64,000 bases of DNA, taken from positions 868,001-932,000 of the forward strand of contig JAYQMD010000001.1 of the NCBI GenBank assembly GCA_038143535.1, read 5' to 3'. The DNA is from UBA7446 sp038143535 (GTDB lineage Bacteria > Bacteroidota > Bacteroidia > Flavobacteriales > Flavobacteriaceae). Both the position numbers and the translations under genes were made by a program. The first letter of the stretch is position 1, and every line of letters begins with the position of its first letter. Below, in pieces: positions 29,659-38,252 of the stretch. The notes beneath the pieces were generated by a model. It was not told where the DNA came from, did not search any database, and worked only from the letters and a program-made list of their open reading frames with translations.

Positions 29659-30741
29659 ATGGATCGTATCTTAAACAAAAAATCGCACGCATTTTTAGAA
29701 CAATACCTCAACAACCCTGCTCCTACTGGATATGAATGGGAAAGTCAAAAAATTTGGATGGACTATTTAAAGTCCTACGTTGACGAGTTTATCACCGATA
29801 CCTATGGTACTGCGGTTGGTGTTATCAATCCAAAAGCAAAATTCAGAGTAGTGATTGAAGCGCATTCAGACGAAATCTCCTGGTATGTTAACTACATATC
29901 GGACAAGGGGTTAATCTCTGTGATTAGAAACGGTGGTAGCGACCATATTATTGCCCCGTCTAAATGGGTTAACATCCACACAAATAAAGGCATCGTTAAA
30001 GGGGTATTTGGTTGGCCAGCCATTCACACGCGTATCGCCGGAAAAGAAGAAACGCCTAAGCTTGAAAACATTACCATTGATGTTGGTGCTTCTAATAAAG
30101 AAGAAGTAGAAAAAATGGGTGTCCATGTAGGCTGTGTTATTACATATCCTGATACTTTTCAAGTATTAAACAAAAATAAATTTGTGTGTCGTGCACTTGA
30201 CAACCGCATAGGTGGCTTTATGATTGCCGAAGTAGCACGCTTGCTAAAAGAAAACAAGGTAAAATTGCCTTTTGGGCTTTATGTAACCAATTCGGTTCAA
30301 GAAGAAATTGGGCTACGTGGTGCTGAGATGATCACACAGAAAATCAAACCAGACGTAGCTATCGTTACAGACGTTTGTCATGATACCTCCACACCTATGA
30401 TTGACCCAAAAAAACAAGGGGATAATACGATTGGAAAAGGGCCTGTAATCTCTTACGCACCTGCCGTACAGCAGTTGTTGCGTGATCGCATTATCGATAC
30501 GGCTGAAGAAAAAAAGATTCCATTCCAGCGTTTGGCTTCCTCAAGGTATACTGGTACCGATACAGATGCTTTTGCTTACAGCAATGGTGGTGTTCCCTCA
30601 GCATTGATCTCATTACCGCTTAAATACATGCACACCACCGTTGAAATGGTACACCAAGAAGATGTGGAGAACGTAATAAAACTGATATACGAAACACTAC
30701 AAACCATCAAAAACGGAGAGAAGTTTAGCTATTTCGCTTAA
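29659..30741 (+). CDS. M42 family metallopeptidase (glutamyl aminopeptidase / endoglucanase-like)
   Basis: Cytoplasmic dimetal aminopeptidase of 360 residues, usual length. Metal ligands and catalytic residues are in place: EAHSDEISW (His and general base region), ALDNRIGG (bridging Asp), QEEIGLRGA (catalytic Glu pair), VTDVCHD (Asp) and LKYMHTTVEMVHQEDVENV (His). Members form large tetrahedral particles that trim peptides. TAATTTAG at 29629-29636 with TTG at 29610-29612 is a candidate promoter. The 3' end overlaps acs by 17 bases. Confidence 0.92.
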   Translation: MDRILNKKSHAFLEQYLNNPAPTGYEWESQKIWMDYLKSYVDEFITDTYGTAVGVINPKAKFRVVIEAHSDEISWYVNYISDKGLISVIRNGGSDHIIAPSKWVNIHTNKGIVKGVFGWPAIHTRIAGKEETPKLENITIDVGASNKEEVEKMGVHVGCVITYPDTFQVLNKNKFVCRALDNRIGGFMIAEVARLLKENKVKLPFGLYVTNSVQEEIGLRGAEMITQKIKPDVAIVTDVCHDTSTPMIDPKKQGDNTIGKGPVISYAPAVQQLLRDRIIDTAEEKKIPFQRLASSRYTGTDTDAFAYSNGGVPSALISLPLKYMHTTVEMVHQEDVENVIKLIYETLQTIKNGEKFSYFA

Positions 30742-32614
30742 TATCTTCCACCACTTCTGGGTTTAACAAAGTAGAAACATCACCAAGTTGGTCGTATTCG
30801 CCTGCGGCAAGCTTGCGCAATATGCGACGCATGATTTTACCACTTCGCGTTTTTGGAAGTCCGCTTACCACTTGAATACGGTCTGGCTTGGCTATAGGTC
30901 TAATGGTTTGAGCCACCAAAGCACGCAAGGCTGCTATCAATGCTTCGTGATCAGCTACTACGTTTTTAGCTATAACAAATGCATGTAGCGCATTCCCTTT
31001 CAAATCATGTGGAAAACCAACAACGGCGCTTTCCACAACATTAGGATGTTCGTTGAGTGCATTTTCAATAGGTGCCGTCCCAAGGTTATGGCCAGAAACA
31101 ATCACCACATCATCTACCCTACCTGTTATACGGAAATTGCCATTCGCATCACGTAAGGCAGCATCACCAGGAAAATAATAACCAGGATAGGCACTGAAAT
31201 ACACATTTTTGTAACGTTCGTGATCGCCCCAAATGGTACGGGCAATAGATGGCCATGGTTGTTTAATAGCTAAAATACCTTCGTTTTCACCAGCCAATTC
31301 ATTGCCTTCGTTGTCCAACAAAACCGCTTGAACACCCGGCATGGGAAGTGTGGCATAGGTGGGTTTTTGTGGCGTTACGCCCGCTAGTGAACTTATAAGA
31401 ATACCTCCCGTTTCGGTTTGCCACCACGTATCCACAATGGGACAATTGTTTTTACCTACGTGGTTGTCATACCAATGCCAAGCTTCTGTATTAATGGGTT
31501 CTCCAACAGAACCTAAAACTTTTAGTGTAGACAAATCGTGTTTGCTGACCAAGTCTACTGGGTGCTTTTGCAAAGCACGTATGGCAGTGGGTGCCGTGTA
31601 AAACTGATTGACCTTGTGTTTGGCACATACTTCCCAAAAACGATCATAATCAGGATATGAAGGAACGCCTTCAAACATGACCGTAGTTGCGCCTACGGCC
31701 AAAGGACCATATATGATATAAGAATGTCCTGTAATCCAACCGATATCGGCAGTACACCAATAAACATGGCCTTTTTCATATTGAAAAACATTTTGAAAAG
31801 AGTATGCGGTATAAACCATATATCCACCACATGTATGCACCATGCCTTTGGGTTTTCCGGTGGAGCCAGAGGTATATAAAATAAACAAAGGGTCTTCGCT
31901 GTCCATAATTTCAGCTGGACATTGGTCGTCCACTTCCGCTAATGCTTCGTGCCACCAAACATCGATACCGTTCCAAGCTACTTCTTGGCCTGTTCGTTTA
32001 AGTACAATTGACGTTTTAATGCTAGTACAGTGGGTTAATGCTTCGTCGGCAATGACTTTTAATGGCGTGACTTTAGCGCCGCGGAATCCACCGTCGGCAG
32101 TTACCAACATGGTGCAGTCGGAATCGTTAATTCTAGCTGCCAATGCAGCGGCAGAAAAACCAGCAAATACTACAGAATGGATGGCACCAATTCGGGCACA
32201 GGCCAGCACGGTTATTGCCAGCTCTGGTACCATTGGCATGTAAAGACATATCCTGTCACCTTTTTTAGCTCCATTAGCCTTTAGCATGTTAGCAACGCGA
32301 CAAACACGGCTATGTAATTCCTTATATGAAATGTGTTGCGCAGTTTCTTTTGGGTCGTTTGGCTCAAAGATAATTGCCGTTTGATTTGGCTGTGTTTTAA
32401 GATGGCGATCTAAGCAATTTTCAGTAATATTTAGTTTACCTCCTAAAAACCATTTTATTTCTGGTTTATGAAAATCATATTCCAGCGTCGTATCCCACTT
32501 CTGATACCATTCGAACTGATTCGCAATAGCTTCCCAAAAAGCTTCTGGTTGTGCTGAAGCCTGATCTTTTGCTTGTATGTAATGTGCTATTGACCGATAT
32601 GCCAAATCATCCAT
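30725..32614 (-). CDS. acs: Acetyl-CoA synthetase
   Basis: Converts acetate, ATP and CoA to acetyl-CoA, AMP and pyrophosphate, letting the cell use acetate. At 629 residues it is slightly shorter than the enterobacterial enzyme. The AMP-binding motif YTSGSTGKPKGMVH, the WWQTETGG motif, the hinge TGRVDDVVIVSGHNLGT and the C-terminal PKTRSGKIMRR with the acetylatable lysine are present, so it should be regulable by protein acetylation. It is monocistronic. TATTTTCG upstream on the minus strand is a near-consensus -7 box. Confidence 0.96.
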   Translation of the reverse strand: MDDLAYRSIAHYIQAKDQASAQPEAFWEAIANQFEWYQKWDTTLEYDFHKPEIKWFLGGKLNITENCLDRHLKTQPNQTAIIFEPNDPKETAQHISYKELHSRVCRVANMLKANGAKKGDRICLYMPMVPELAITVLACARIGAIHSVVFAGFSAAALAARINDSDCTMLVTADGGFRGAKVTPLKVIADEALTHCTSIKTSIVLKRTGQEVAWNGIDVWWHEALAEVDDQCPAEIMDSEDPLFILYTSGSTGKPKGMVHTCGGYMVYTAYSFQNVFQYEKGHVYWCTADIGWITGHSYIIYGPLAVGATTVMFEGVPSYPDYDRFWEVCAKHKVNQFYTAPTAIRALQKHPVDLVSKHDLSTLKVLGSVGEPINTEAWHWYDNHVGKNNCPIVDTWWQTETGGILISSLAGVTPQKPTYATLPMPGVQAVLLDNEGNELAGENEGILAIKQPWPSIARTIWGDHERYKNVYFSAYPGYYFPGDAALRDANGNFRITGRVDDVVIVSGHNLGTAPIENALNEHPNVVESAVVGFPHDLKGNALHAFVIAKNVVADHEALIAALRALVAQTIRPIAKPDRIQVVSGLPKTRSGKIMRRILRKLAAGEYDQLGDVSTLLNPEVVEDIKRNS

Positions 32615-32715
32615 AAAAATAAATTTCCCTCGAAAATACTAAAATAATTCAGCTAATAGTTCAGCTTATTATATTATAGATCAATATTTTGCTGTTTAAA
32701 ATGCTTTGTGCATAT

Positions 32716-34839
32716 TTATTGAGTTATAGGGAAGCCTCTAGCGCGCATCAAAGCATCAATAGAAGCATCTCTGCCTCTAAATAACTTATATGCCTCAGCG
32801 GGGTCAATGGAGTTGCGTGGCGCAAATAGATATTTAACTAATTTTTCTGACATGGCTTCATCATAAAAGCCACCCGGTGCCTCTCTAAATGCCTCGGAAG
32901 CATCGGCTGTCAATACATCTGCCCACATATAGCCGTAATATGCGGTTGCATAGCCTTCGCCAGAAAATACGTGACCAAAATGTGGTGTTCTGTGACGCAT
33001 GGGTAATTCTTTTGGCATGTTAAGTGCAGTTAATGTTTCATGCTCAAACGCACCTACATCTAAATCGTTCGGATCGACCAAATGGAGTTTCATGTCCATA
33101 AGCGCAGAGGCTAAGTATTCAGTTGTAGCAAAACCTTGATTAAACGTTGCTGCCTTTTTAATTTTTGCAACCAATGCATCTGGCATGGGAGCCCCCGTTT
33201 CTTGGTGCACCAAAAACCGATCAATTACATCATTTGTGGATAACCAACGTTCTAATAGCTGTGATTGAAATTCGGTATAGTCTCTTACCCCTCCGTTTAG
33301 CGTTGGGTACCTCACTTCGGATGCAAAAAAATGCAAGGCATGACCAAATTCGTGAAAGAAGGTAGTGGCATCGTCCCAAGATATAAGCAAGGCTTCGCCT
33401 GGTGCTGGTTTAACAAAGTTTGAATTGTTGGATGCCAATACGTTTGTTTTACCATCAAAGGTAGAAAAGCTTCTGTAGGTAGTCGCCCAAGCACCTGAGC
33501 GCTTTCCTTCTCTAGCATAAGGATCTAAATACCACAATCCAATGTGATCCCCCGAATCTTTGTCGATTACTTCCCAAACCTTCACATCCTCATGGAATAC
33601 AGGAACTGATCTTTCAGGAACGGGTGAAAAGGCATAGCCAAACAAACGACCAGCAACATAGTGCATGGCATCCGTTAGTTTGTCTAGTTGCAGATATTGC
33701 TTTACCTCATCTGAATCTAAATCATATTTAGCTTTGCGTACTTTCTCTGCATAGAAACGGTAGTCCCAAGGAGCTATGGTAATGTTATCTCCATTGGCAT
33801 CTGCAACAGCTTGCATATCGGCTACCTCTTCAGCAACACGAGCAATGGCTGCAGGCCAAACGGCTTCCATAAGCGCCAAGGCATTCTCTGGATTCTTTGC
33901 CATTCGGTTTTGTAGGCGCCAATCGGCGTAATTATCATATCCCAAAAGCGCCACACGCTCTTTGCGAAGTTTTAATATTTGCGCAATGATTTCTTTGTTG
34001 TCGTATGCATCACCATTATCGGCACGAGCATAATAATTTGTCCAAACTTGTTTGCGTAAATCTCGTTCGGTTGAATAGCTCAAAAAGGGATCTATCGAAG
34101 AACGCGTATTGGTAACAGCATACGCTCCAGCCCTATCCTTTGCTTCAGCTACCCGCGCAGCAGACTTGACAAAATCATCTGGAAGTCCACCTAACTGATT
34201 TTCCGCAAGGTAAGTGACATAGTTTTCTTCATCATGTAAAACGTTATTTGAAAACTTGGTATAGAGTGATGAAAGTTCTTTATTTATGGCTGCATAACGC
34301 TTCTTTTTCTCGTCGTCCAAATCTGCACCATTCATGGTAAAGCCTTGGTAGGTTAGTTCTACCACACGCTGTTGATCTGCCTCAAGTGGATTCTTTTTTG
34401 AAGCTTCATAAACAGTTTTGATACGCTGGAAAAGCTGCTTGTTTTGTGTGATTTTGGATTGAAACTCCGAAAAAAGCGGTGCCAATTCGGTTTGCACTTC
34501 TCTAAATTCGGGTGAAGACATATTACTACTGAAAATCCCATAATAAACAAAAGCGCGATCCAAAACTTTTCCTGAGCGCTCCATGGCCTCAATGGTGTTT
34601 TCAAAGCTTGGAGTTTCAGGATTTAATGTAATGGCTTCGATTTCCTTTAAGTTAAGCTCCATGGCTTTTAGCATGGCGGGCTTTACATCTGCCACTTGCA
34701 TCTTGTCAAAAGCAGGCGTACCCATGTATGGGCCTGTCCATGATTTAAGAAGTTTATTTTTACCTAATTCTGAAGTACACGAAAATGTAAATAGAACCAG
34801 AAATACAAAAAGAGTGTTAAATGCGTTTGAAGTTTTCAT
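32716..34839 (-). CDS. M3 family metallopeptidase (Dcp/oligopeptidase A-like), lipoprotein
   Basis: Zinc oligopeptidase of 707 residues. FFHEFGHALHFF carries the HExxH zinc motif, and the downstream glutamate region (LNGGVRDYTEFQSQLLE) and C-terminal FGHVFSGEGYATAYYGYMW are characteristic of the peptidyl-dipeptidase Dcp group. The N-terminus MKTSNAFNTLFVFLVLFTFSC is a lipoprotein signal with Cys about residue 21, so the enzyme is probably anchored in the periplasm or outer membrane and degrades small peptides there. It is a single gene with no neighbour on its strand within 500 bases upstream. Confidence 0.92.
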   Translation of the reverse strand: MKTSNAFNTLFVFLVLFTFSCTSELGKNKLLKSWTGPYMGTPAFDKMQVADVKPAMLKAMELNLKEIEAITLNPETPSFENTIEAMERSGKVLDRAFVYYGIFSSNMSSPEFREVQTELAPLFSEFQSKITQNKQLFQRIKTVYEASKKNPLEADQQRVVELTYQGFTMNGADLDDEKKKRYAAINKELSSLYTKFSNNVLHDEENYVTYLAENQLGGLPDDFVKSAARVAEAKDRAGAYAVTNTRSSIDPFLSYSTERDLRKQVWTNYYARADNGDAYDNKEIIAQILKLRKERVALLGYDNYADWRLQNRMAKNPENALALMEAVWPAAIARVAEEVADMQAVADANGDNITIAPWDYRFYAEKVRKAKYDLDSDEVKQYLQLDKLTDAMHYVAGRLFGYAFSPVPERSVPVFHEDVKVWEVIDKDSGDHIGLWYLDPYAREGKRSGAWATTYRSFSTFDGKTNVLASNNSNFVKPAPGEALLISWDDATTFFHEFGHALHFFASEVRYPTLNGGVRDYTEFQSQLLERWLSTNDVIDRFLVHQETGAPMPDALVAKIKKAATFNQGFATTEYLASALMDMKLHLVDPNDLDVGAFEHETLTALNMPKELPMRHRTPHFGHVFSGEGYATAYYGYMWADVLTADASEAFREAPGGFYDEAMSEKLVKYLFAPRNSIDPAEAYKLFRGRDASIDALMRARGFPITQ

Positions 34840-35072
34840 TTTTGGGTGTTTTTGGTTAATGAGGTAAACAATAAATATACTAAAATATTTGAGCTACCAA
34901 ATAAAATCCTTTAAAGTCACAAAACTTGAGTTGCTGAGTTTATTTTCCAAATACTCTGTCTTAAATCATTACCCCTGCACAAAAGTTTTAACAAGATGCA
35001 AGTGCCAGTACTAATTCCTAATTGACCGAAAAGCCAGACGCCCAAAATGTCACCACCAAAACCAACCAATAA

Positions 35073-35097
35073 GTTAAAAATAAGGCCAAAGCCTTAT
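35073..35097 (-). terminator. Terminator-like hairpin downstream of pyrD
   Basis: Minus strand: ATAAGGC, loop TTTG, GCCTTAT, then TTTTTAAC. A 7-bp stem plus T-run, about 260 bases after the pyrD stop. Confidence 0.5.
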
Positions 35098-35200
35098 CCT
35101 TTCATGACTTTGCCCGTAAGGAAAACCAGCAACTATTCGTATAATAATAGATTGTTAATAATTTTGATTCAGGGTTAAAAACAAATTAAAAAGAAAATTA

Positions 35201-35310
35201 TTTAATTTAAGCGTATTAAATATTGGTTACATTCTGTCGATTCGAGCTAATTTTTCGATTGAAATGGGTATAATTCACTCGAAAACATATTTGAGTACGC
35301 TTAAGTTAAA
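35201..35310. repeat. Long imperfect inverted repeat downstream of pyrD
   Basis: The arm at 35201-35223 (core TTAAGCGTA) is the near-complement of 35287-35310 (core TACGCTTAA), with three differences and one gap. Inside, TTCGAG (35241-35246) pairs with CTCGAA (35278-35283). The whole could fold into one extended hairpin. Confidence 0.55.
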
Positions 35311-35358
35311 ACACATCAAGGGTATAATTAATAACAGTTACTTCAACAAAAATATGTG

Positions 35359-36375
35359 CTACTGAATAGCACGGTTCAAACGTTTAACCACGGCAGGCCC
35401 TTCGTAAACAAATCCTGTATATAGCTGTACCAAGGATGCGCCAGCAGCTATTTTTTCTTGCACATCAGCAGGCGTGTGTATGCCACCTACCCCAACAATA
35501 GGAAAAGCTGCCTTACTTTGTGTGTGCAAATATGAAATGACTTCCGTACTGCGTTTTGTCAGTGGTTTTCCACTTAACCCACCCGCTTGCTCTGTTAGCT
35601 CGGTGCTGCTCTTTAATCCATCTCGTGACAGGGTGGTATTGGTTGCAATAACGCCGTCTATACGGGTGTCTGCCACGATATCAATAATATCATCCAATTG
35701 CGAATTGCTTAAATCAGGAGCTATTTTTAGTAGTATGGGCTTGCGTGAAGCCTTGTCACTGTTGCGCTTTTGCAAAACGTTTAACAGCTTGGTCAAAGGT
35801 TCTTTCTCTTGTAGGTCCCGCAGGTTGGGGGTGTTGGGCGAACTCACATTCACCACAAAATAATCCACCACATCAAACAGGGCATCGAAACAAATTAAAT
35901 AATCGTCTTGTACCTGATCGTTGGGTGTGCTTTTGTTCTTACCAATATTACCACCAATAAGCACTCCTTTGTTTTTCTTTAGACGTTTTGCGGCAGCTAC
36001 TACCCCCTCGTTGTTAAAGCCCATGCGGTTAATAATGCCTTTGTCTTGTTTTAGGCGAAACAAACGTGGCCTAGAGTTGCCGCCTTGCGGTTTGGGTGTA
36101 ACTGTTCCAATCTCGATAAAGCCAAAGCCAAAATTCGCAAGTTCGTGGTAAAGCTTGGCGTCTTTGTCAAATCCTGCAGCTAAACCCACGGGGTTTGGAA
36201 ATCGAAGCCCAAAAACCTCACGCTCCAGGGCTGGGTCTTTGGAAGTATAAAAAACACGAATAAGCGATCCCATAAAGGGAACACGGTGCAAAAAGCGTAT
36301 GGCAGCAAACGAAAAATAGTGCACACCTTCTGGATCAAAAAGAAAAAGAAGGGGACGTATTAGACGTTTGTACAT
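35359..36375 (-). CDS. pyrD: Quinone-dependent dihydroorotate dehydrogenase (class 2)
   Basis: Oxidises dihydroorotate to orotate in pyrimidine synthesis, passing electrons via FMN to the membrane quinone pool. At 338 residues it is typical for class 2. The N-terminal membrane-associating helices (YKRLIRPLLFLFDPEGVHYF) and the catalytic serine in NVSSPNTPNLR, in place of the class 1 cysteine, show the quinone type. FMN-binding motifs include PVGLAAGFDKDA and GVGGI. It is the last gene of the nusB-DUF1573-yajC run, 19 bases after yajC. Confidence 0.96.
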   Translation of the reverse strand: MYKRLIRPLLFLFDPEGVHYFSFAAIRFLHRVPFMGSLIRVFYTSKDPALEREVFGLRFPNPVGLAAGFDKDAKLYHELANFGFGFIEIGTVTPKPQGGNSRPRLFRLKQDKGIINRMGFNNEGVVAAAKRLKKNKGVLIGGNIGKNKSTPNDQVQDDYLICFDALFDVVDYFVVNVSSPNTPNLRDLQEKEPLTKLLNVLQKRNSDKASRKPILLKIAPDLSNSQLDDIIDIVADTRIDGVIATNTTLSRDGLKSSTELTEQAGGLSGKPLTKRSTEVISYLHTQSKAAFPIVGVGGIHTPADVQEKIAAGASLVQLYTGFVYEGPAVVKRLNRAIQ

Positions 36376-36394
36376 AAAAGAAAAAAACTAGATA

Positions 36395-36700
36395 TTATTT
36401 TTTTGCAGTGGTTGTACGTTGCTTGCTCATCTCATGCGAAATAAGACTGCGTTCCATTTTTACCTTACCGGCCATAGTTTCAATAACACAAGTATCATTA
36501 CTGTCGTTTACTTCAATAACCTTCCCGTGAATTCCGCCTTTGGTCACAACTAGATCTCCTTTTTTGAGTCCGTTTTTAAACTTACGCTCTCTTTTTGCTC
36601 TACGCTGTTGTGGTAAAATCAAAAACAAAAACATGACCCCAAACATGAGGATTAACAGTGTGAAGTTACCACCACCAGCAGCTTGAAAAATTTGCATCAT
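36395..36700 (-). CDS. yajC: Preprotein translocase subunit YajC
   Basis: Small auxiliary subunit of the SecDF-YajC complex that assists SecYEG-dependent export. The 101-residue protein has one membrane helix (FTLLILMFGVMFLFLIL, residues 12-28) followed by the signature PQQRRAKRERKFKNGLKKGD and VVTKGGIHGKV. Its ATG overlaps the stop of the DUF1573 gene (TAATG). Confidence 0.94.
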   Translation of the reverse strand: MMQIFQAAGGGNFTLLILMFGVMFLFLILPQQRRAKRERKFKNGLKKGDLVVTKGGIHGKVIEVNDSNDTCVIETMAGKVKMERSLISHEMSKQRTTTAKK

Positions 36701-37188
36701 TATTGATTCATTTGGTTACGTGCCGCTTGGCGTTGTTGTTCTTTTACAGGATCAGCAGTAACCATTGTCTTGATACGAATGATATCACGACCACGTTCTG
36801 TATTATTGGTTAGGGTTACCGTTTTTGTTTGGTTGCCGGGCTTGTTGGCGGAATCAAACTTTACTTTTATATCTCTAGTTTCGCCGGGGGCAATTGGTGT
36901 ATTTTTTGGGTATTCAGGTACCGTACATCCACAGCTTCCACGCGCATCCAAAATCACAAGGTCACTGTTTCCTGTATTGGTAAATGAAAAAGAAGTTTCG
37001 ACAACATCTCCCTCGTTTATGGTGCCAAAATCGTGTTCAGTTCTATCAAATGTCATTACGGGCATATCCCCAATGGCTTCTTGCTTTGCTGCAGCTTCTG
37101 CAACGTTTTCTTGTTTCACTTTTTTTGAGGCACTCTGTGAGCAACCTAGGACAAATAAGGCAACTATGGCCAAAACAATTGGTTTCAT
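36700..37188 (-). CDS. DUF1573 domain lipoprotein
   Basis: A 162-residue lipoprotein with signal MKPIVLAIVALFVLGC (lipobox VLGC). A DUF1573 domain follows: HDFGTINEGDVVETSFSFTN, ILDARGSCGCTVPEYP, then IAPGETRDIKVKFDS. It is an immunoglobulin-like fold related to ASH domains. The GSCGCT motif is conserved, possibly binding metal or forming a disulphide. Located between nusB and yajC, as usual in Flavobacteriia. The ATG at 37188 gives a proper lipoprotein signal; a six-residue longer reading from 37206 is not needed. TATTTTTG (complement of 37204-37211) is a candidate internal promoter. Confidence 0.88.
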   Translation of the reverse strand: MKPIVLAIVALFVLGCSQSASKKVKQENVAEAAAKQEAIGDMPVMTFDRTEHDFGTINEGDVVETSFSFTNTGNSDLVILDARGSCGCTVPEYPKNTPIAPGETRDIKVKFDSANKPGNQTKTVTLTNNTERGRDIIRIKTMVTADPVKEQQRQAARNQMNQ

Positions 37189-37217
37189 TTTATATAATTT
37201 TTCCAAAAATAAACATA

Positions 37218-38150
37218 TTACTGCATTCCACGTACATTTTTGCGAATGCGTTTTTGCTTGGTCATGTCTTTTACCACATTGTCCAGCACACCGTTAATGA
37301 ACATGCTGCTTTTTGGTGTTGCATATTCCTTCGCAATTTCCAAGTATTCGTTGATGGTAACATTAACCGGTATTGAAGGAAAATAAAACAATTCGGCCAT
37401 TGCCATGAGCAATAAGGTGAAATCCAATTCAGCAATACGATCCGAATCCCAATTTGGCGTTCGTCCTTTGATTTCCTCAACAAGTTTAGGTTTATTAAGC
37501 ACCACTTTTCTAAAAAGCTCAAGAGAGAATTTCCGATCCTCATCATCTTTGTACAAAACATTGATTATGGCATCGGGCTCAGCAATACGCTTCAAACTGT
37601 TTCGCACTATCGTATTGGCAAGTGGCGCATCGTCGACCCAAGAAATATTAACTTCTTCCATGAACTCGCACAAGCGATCAAATGGAGCGATTACCGTGCT
37701 GAAAAGCTGTACCAAAAAATATTGGTCTTGCGCTAAGCTTGTATTTTCAGTCTTCAGGTATTTATCATAAATTGCTGAAGCAGTAATTTCATCCCAAACC
37801 AAACGCACATATTCGTCATGATTTTTCCAGTAAGTAAGTTTGTGTTTTTTGACTTGTGCTGCTAGAGCTGCATTATCACACAATGCCAAAAGCGCTTTGT
37901 TGCTAAAAAACTTGGGGTTTGTTTCATTTTCATCTTTCTTAAGATGCTTCTTGGTATTTTTCTCGAAGAGGGCATATCCACAAGCATGAAGCTCACGGAA
38001 CAAATCAAGAAGTGTAATGTAGAGGAGGTAAAAATCCTGGCTGCTCTTTAAAATCCATGATTCTCCTGCTTTAAGGTTGTCTGTGGGGTCAAATTGCTGC
38101 GCATATAGTGCTTGCATGACTTTGGTACGTAAATGACGACGTGTAATCAT
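37218..38150 (-). CDS. nusB: Transcription antitermination factor NusB (long Bacteroidetes form)
   Basis: Component of the rRNA antitermination complex with NusE/S10. Bacteroidetes NusB is about 310 residues because of a long N-terminal extension; this one is 310. The start MITRRHLRTKVMQALYAQQF is the NusB N-terminus. The canonical NusB core is in the C-terminal half: DAIINVLYKDDEDRKFS, DRIAELDFTLLLMAMAEL and NVTINEYLEIAKEYATPKSSMFINGVLD. It heads the yajC operon. TATTTTTG (complement of 38172-38179) is a likely -7 box 21 bases upstream. Start ATG 38150 chosen over the longer reading from 38174. Confidence 0.92.
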   Translation of the reverse strand: MITRRHLRTKVMQALYAQQFDPTDNLKAGESWILKSSQDFYLLYITLLDLFRELHACGYALFEKNTKKHLKKDENETNPKFFSNKALLALCDNAALAAQVKKHKLTYWKNHDEYVRLVWDEITASAIYDKYLKTENTSLAQDQYFLVQLFSTVIAPFDRLCEFMEEVNISWVDDAPLANTIVRNSLKRIAEPDAIINVLYKDDEDRKFSLELFRKVVLNKPKLVEEIKGRTPNWDSDRIAELDFTLLLMAMAELFYFPSIPVNVTINEYLEIAKEYATPKSSMFINGVLDNVVKDMTKQKRIRKNVRGMQ

Positions 38151-38252
38151 GAATAAGAACGTTTGTTCCTGCAAAAATAAGGGATTTTAGATGATATGCT
38201 ACACAAGATTTGATGCAAAGACCTAAAATCCTATCTTCGTAAAAAATAATAC

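Larger units (their letters stand above)
34840..35358. other. 519-base intergenic region between M3 peptidase and pyrD
   Basis: No supportable gene. A 43-codon plus-strand ORF (35047-35178) lacks a promoter and homology that I recognise. A second frame at about 35083-35150 reads like the end of a protein (AKALSFHDFARKENQQLFV) preceded by stops, so a gene remnant is possible. The region also holds a terminator-like hairpin and a long imperfect inverted repeat (listed separately), plus two copies of GGGTATAATT (35266-35275 and 35320-35329). Confidence 0.4.

Noticed and set aside
35047..35178. 43-codon plus-strand ORF in the pyrD-M3 gap
   Set aside because: No promoter, no family match I can recognise, and another frame over the same bases looks equally protein-like, so it is not supported as a gene.
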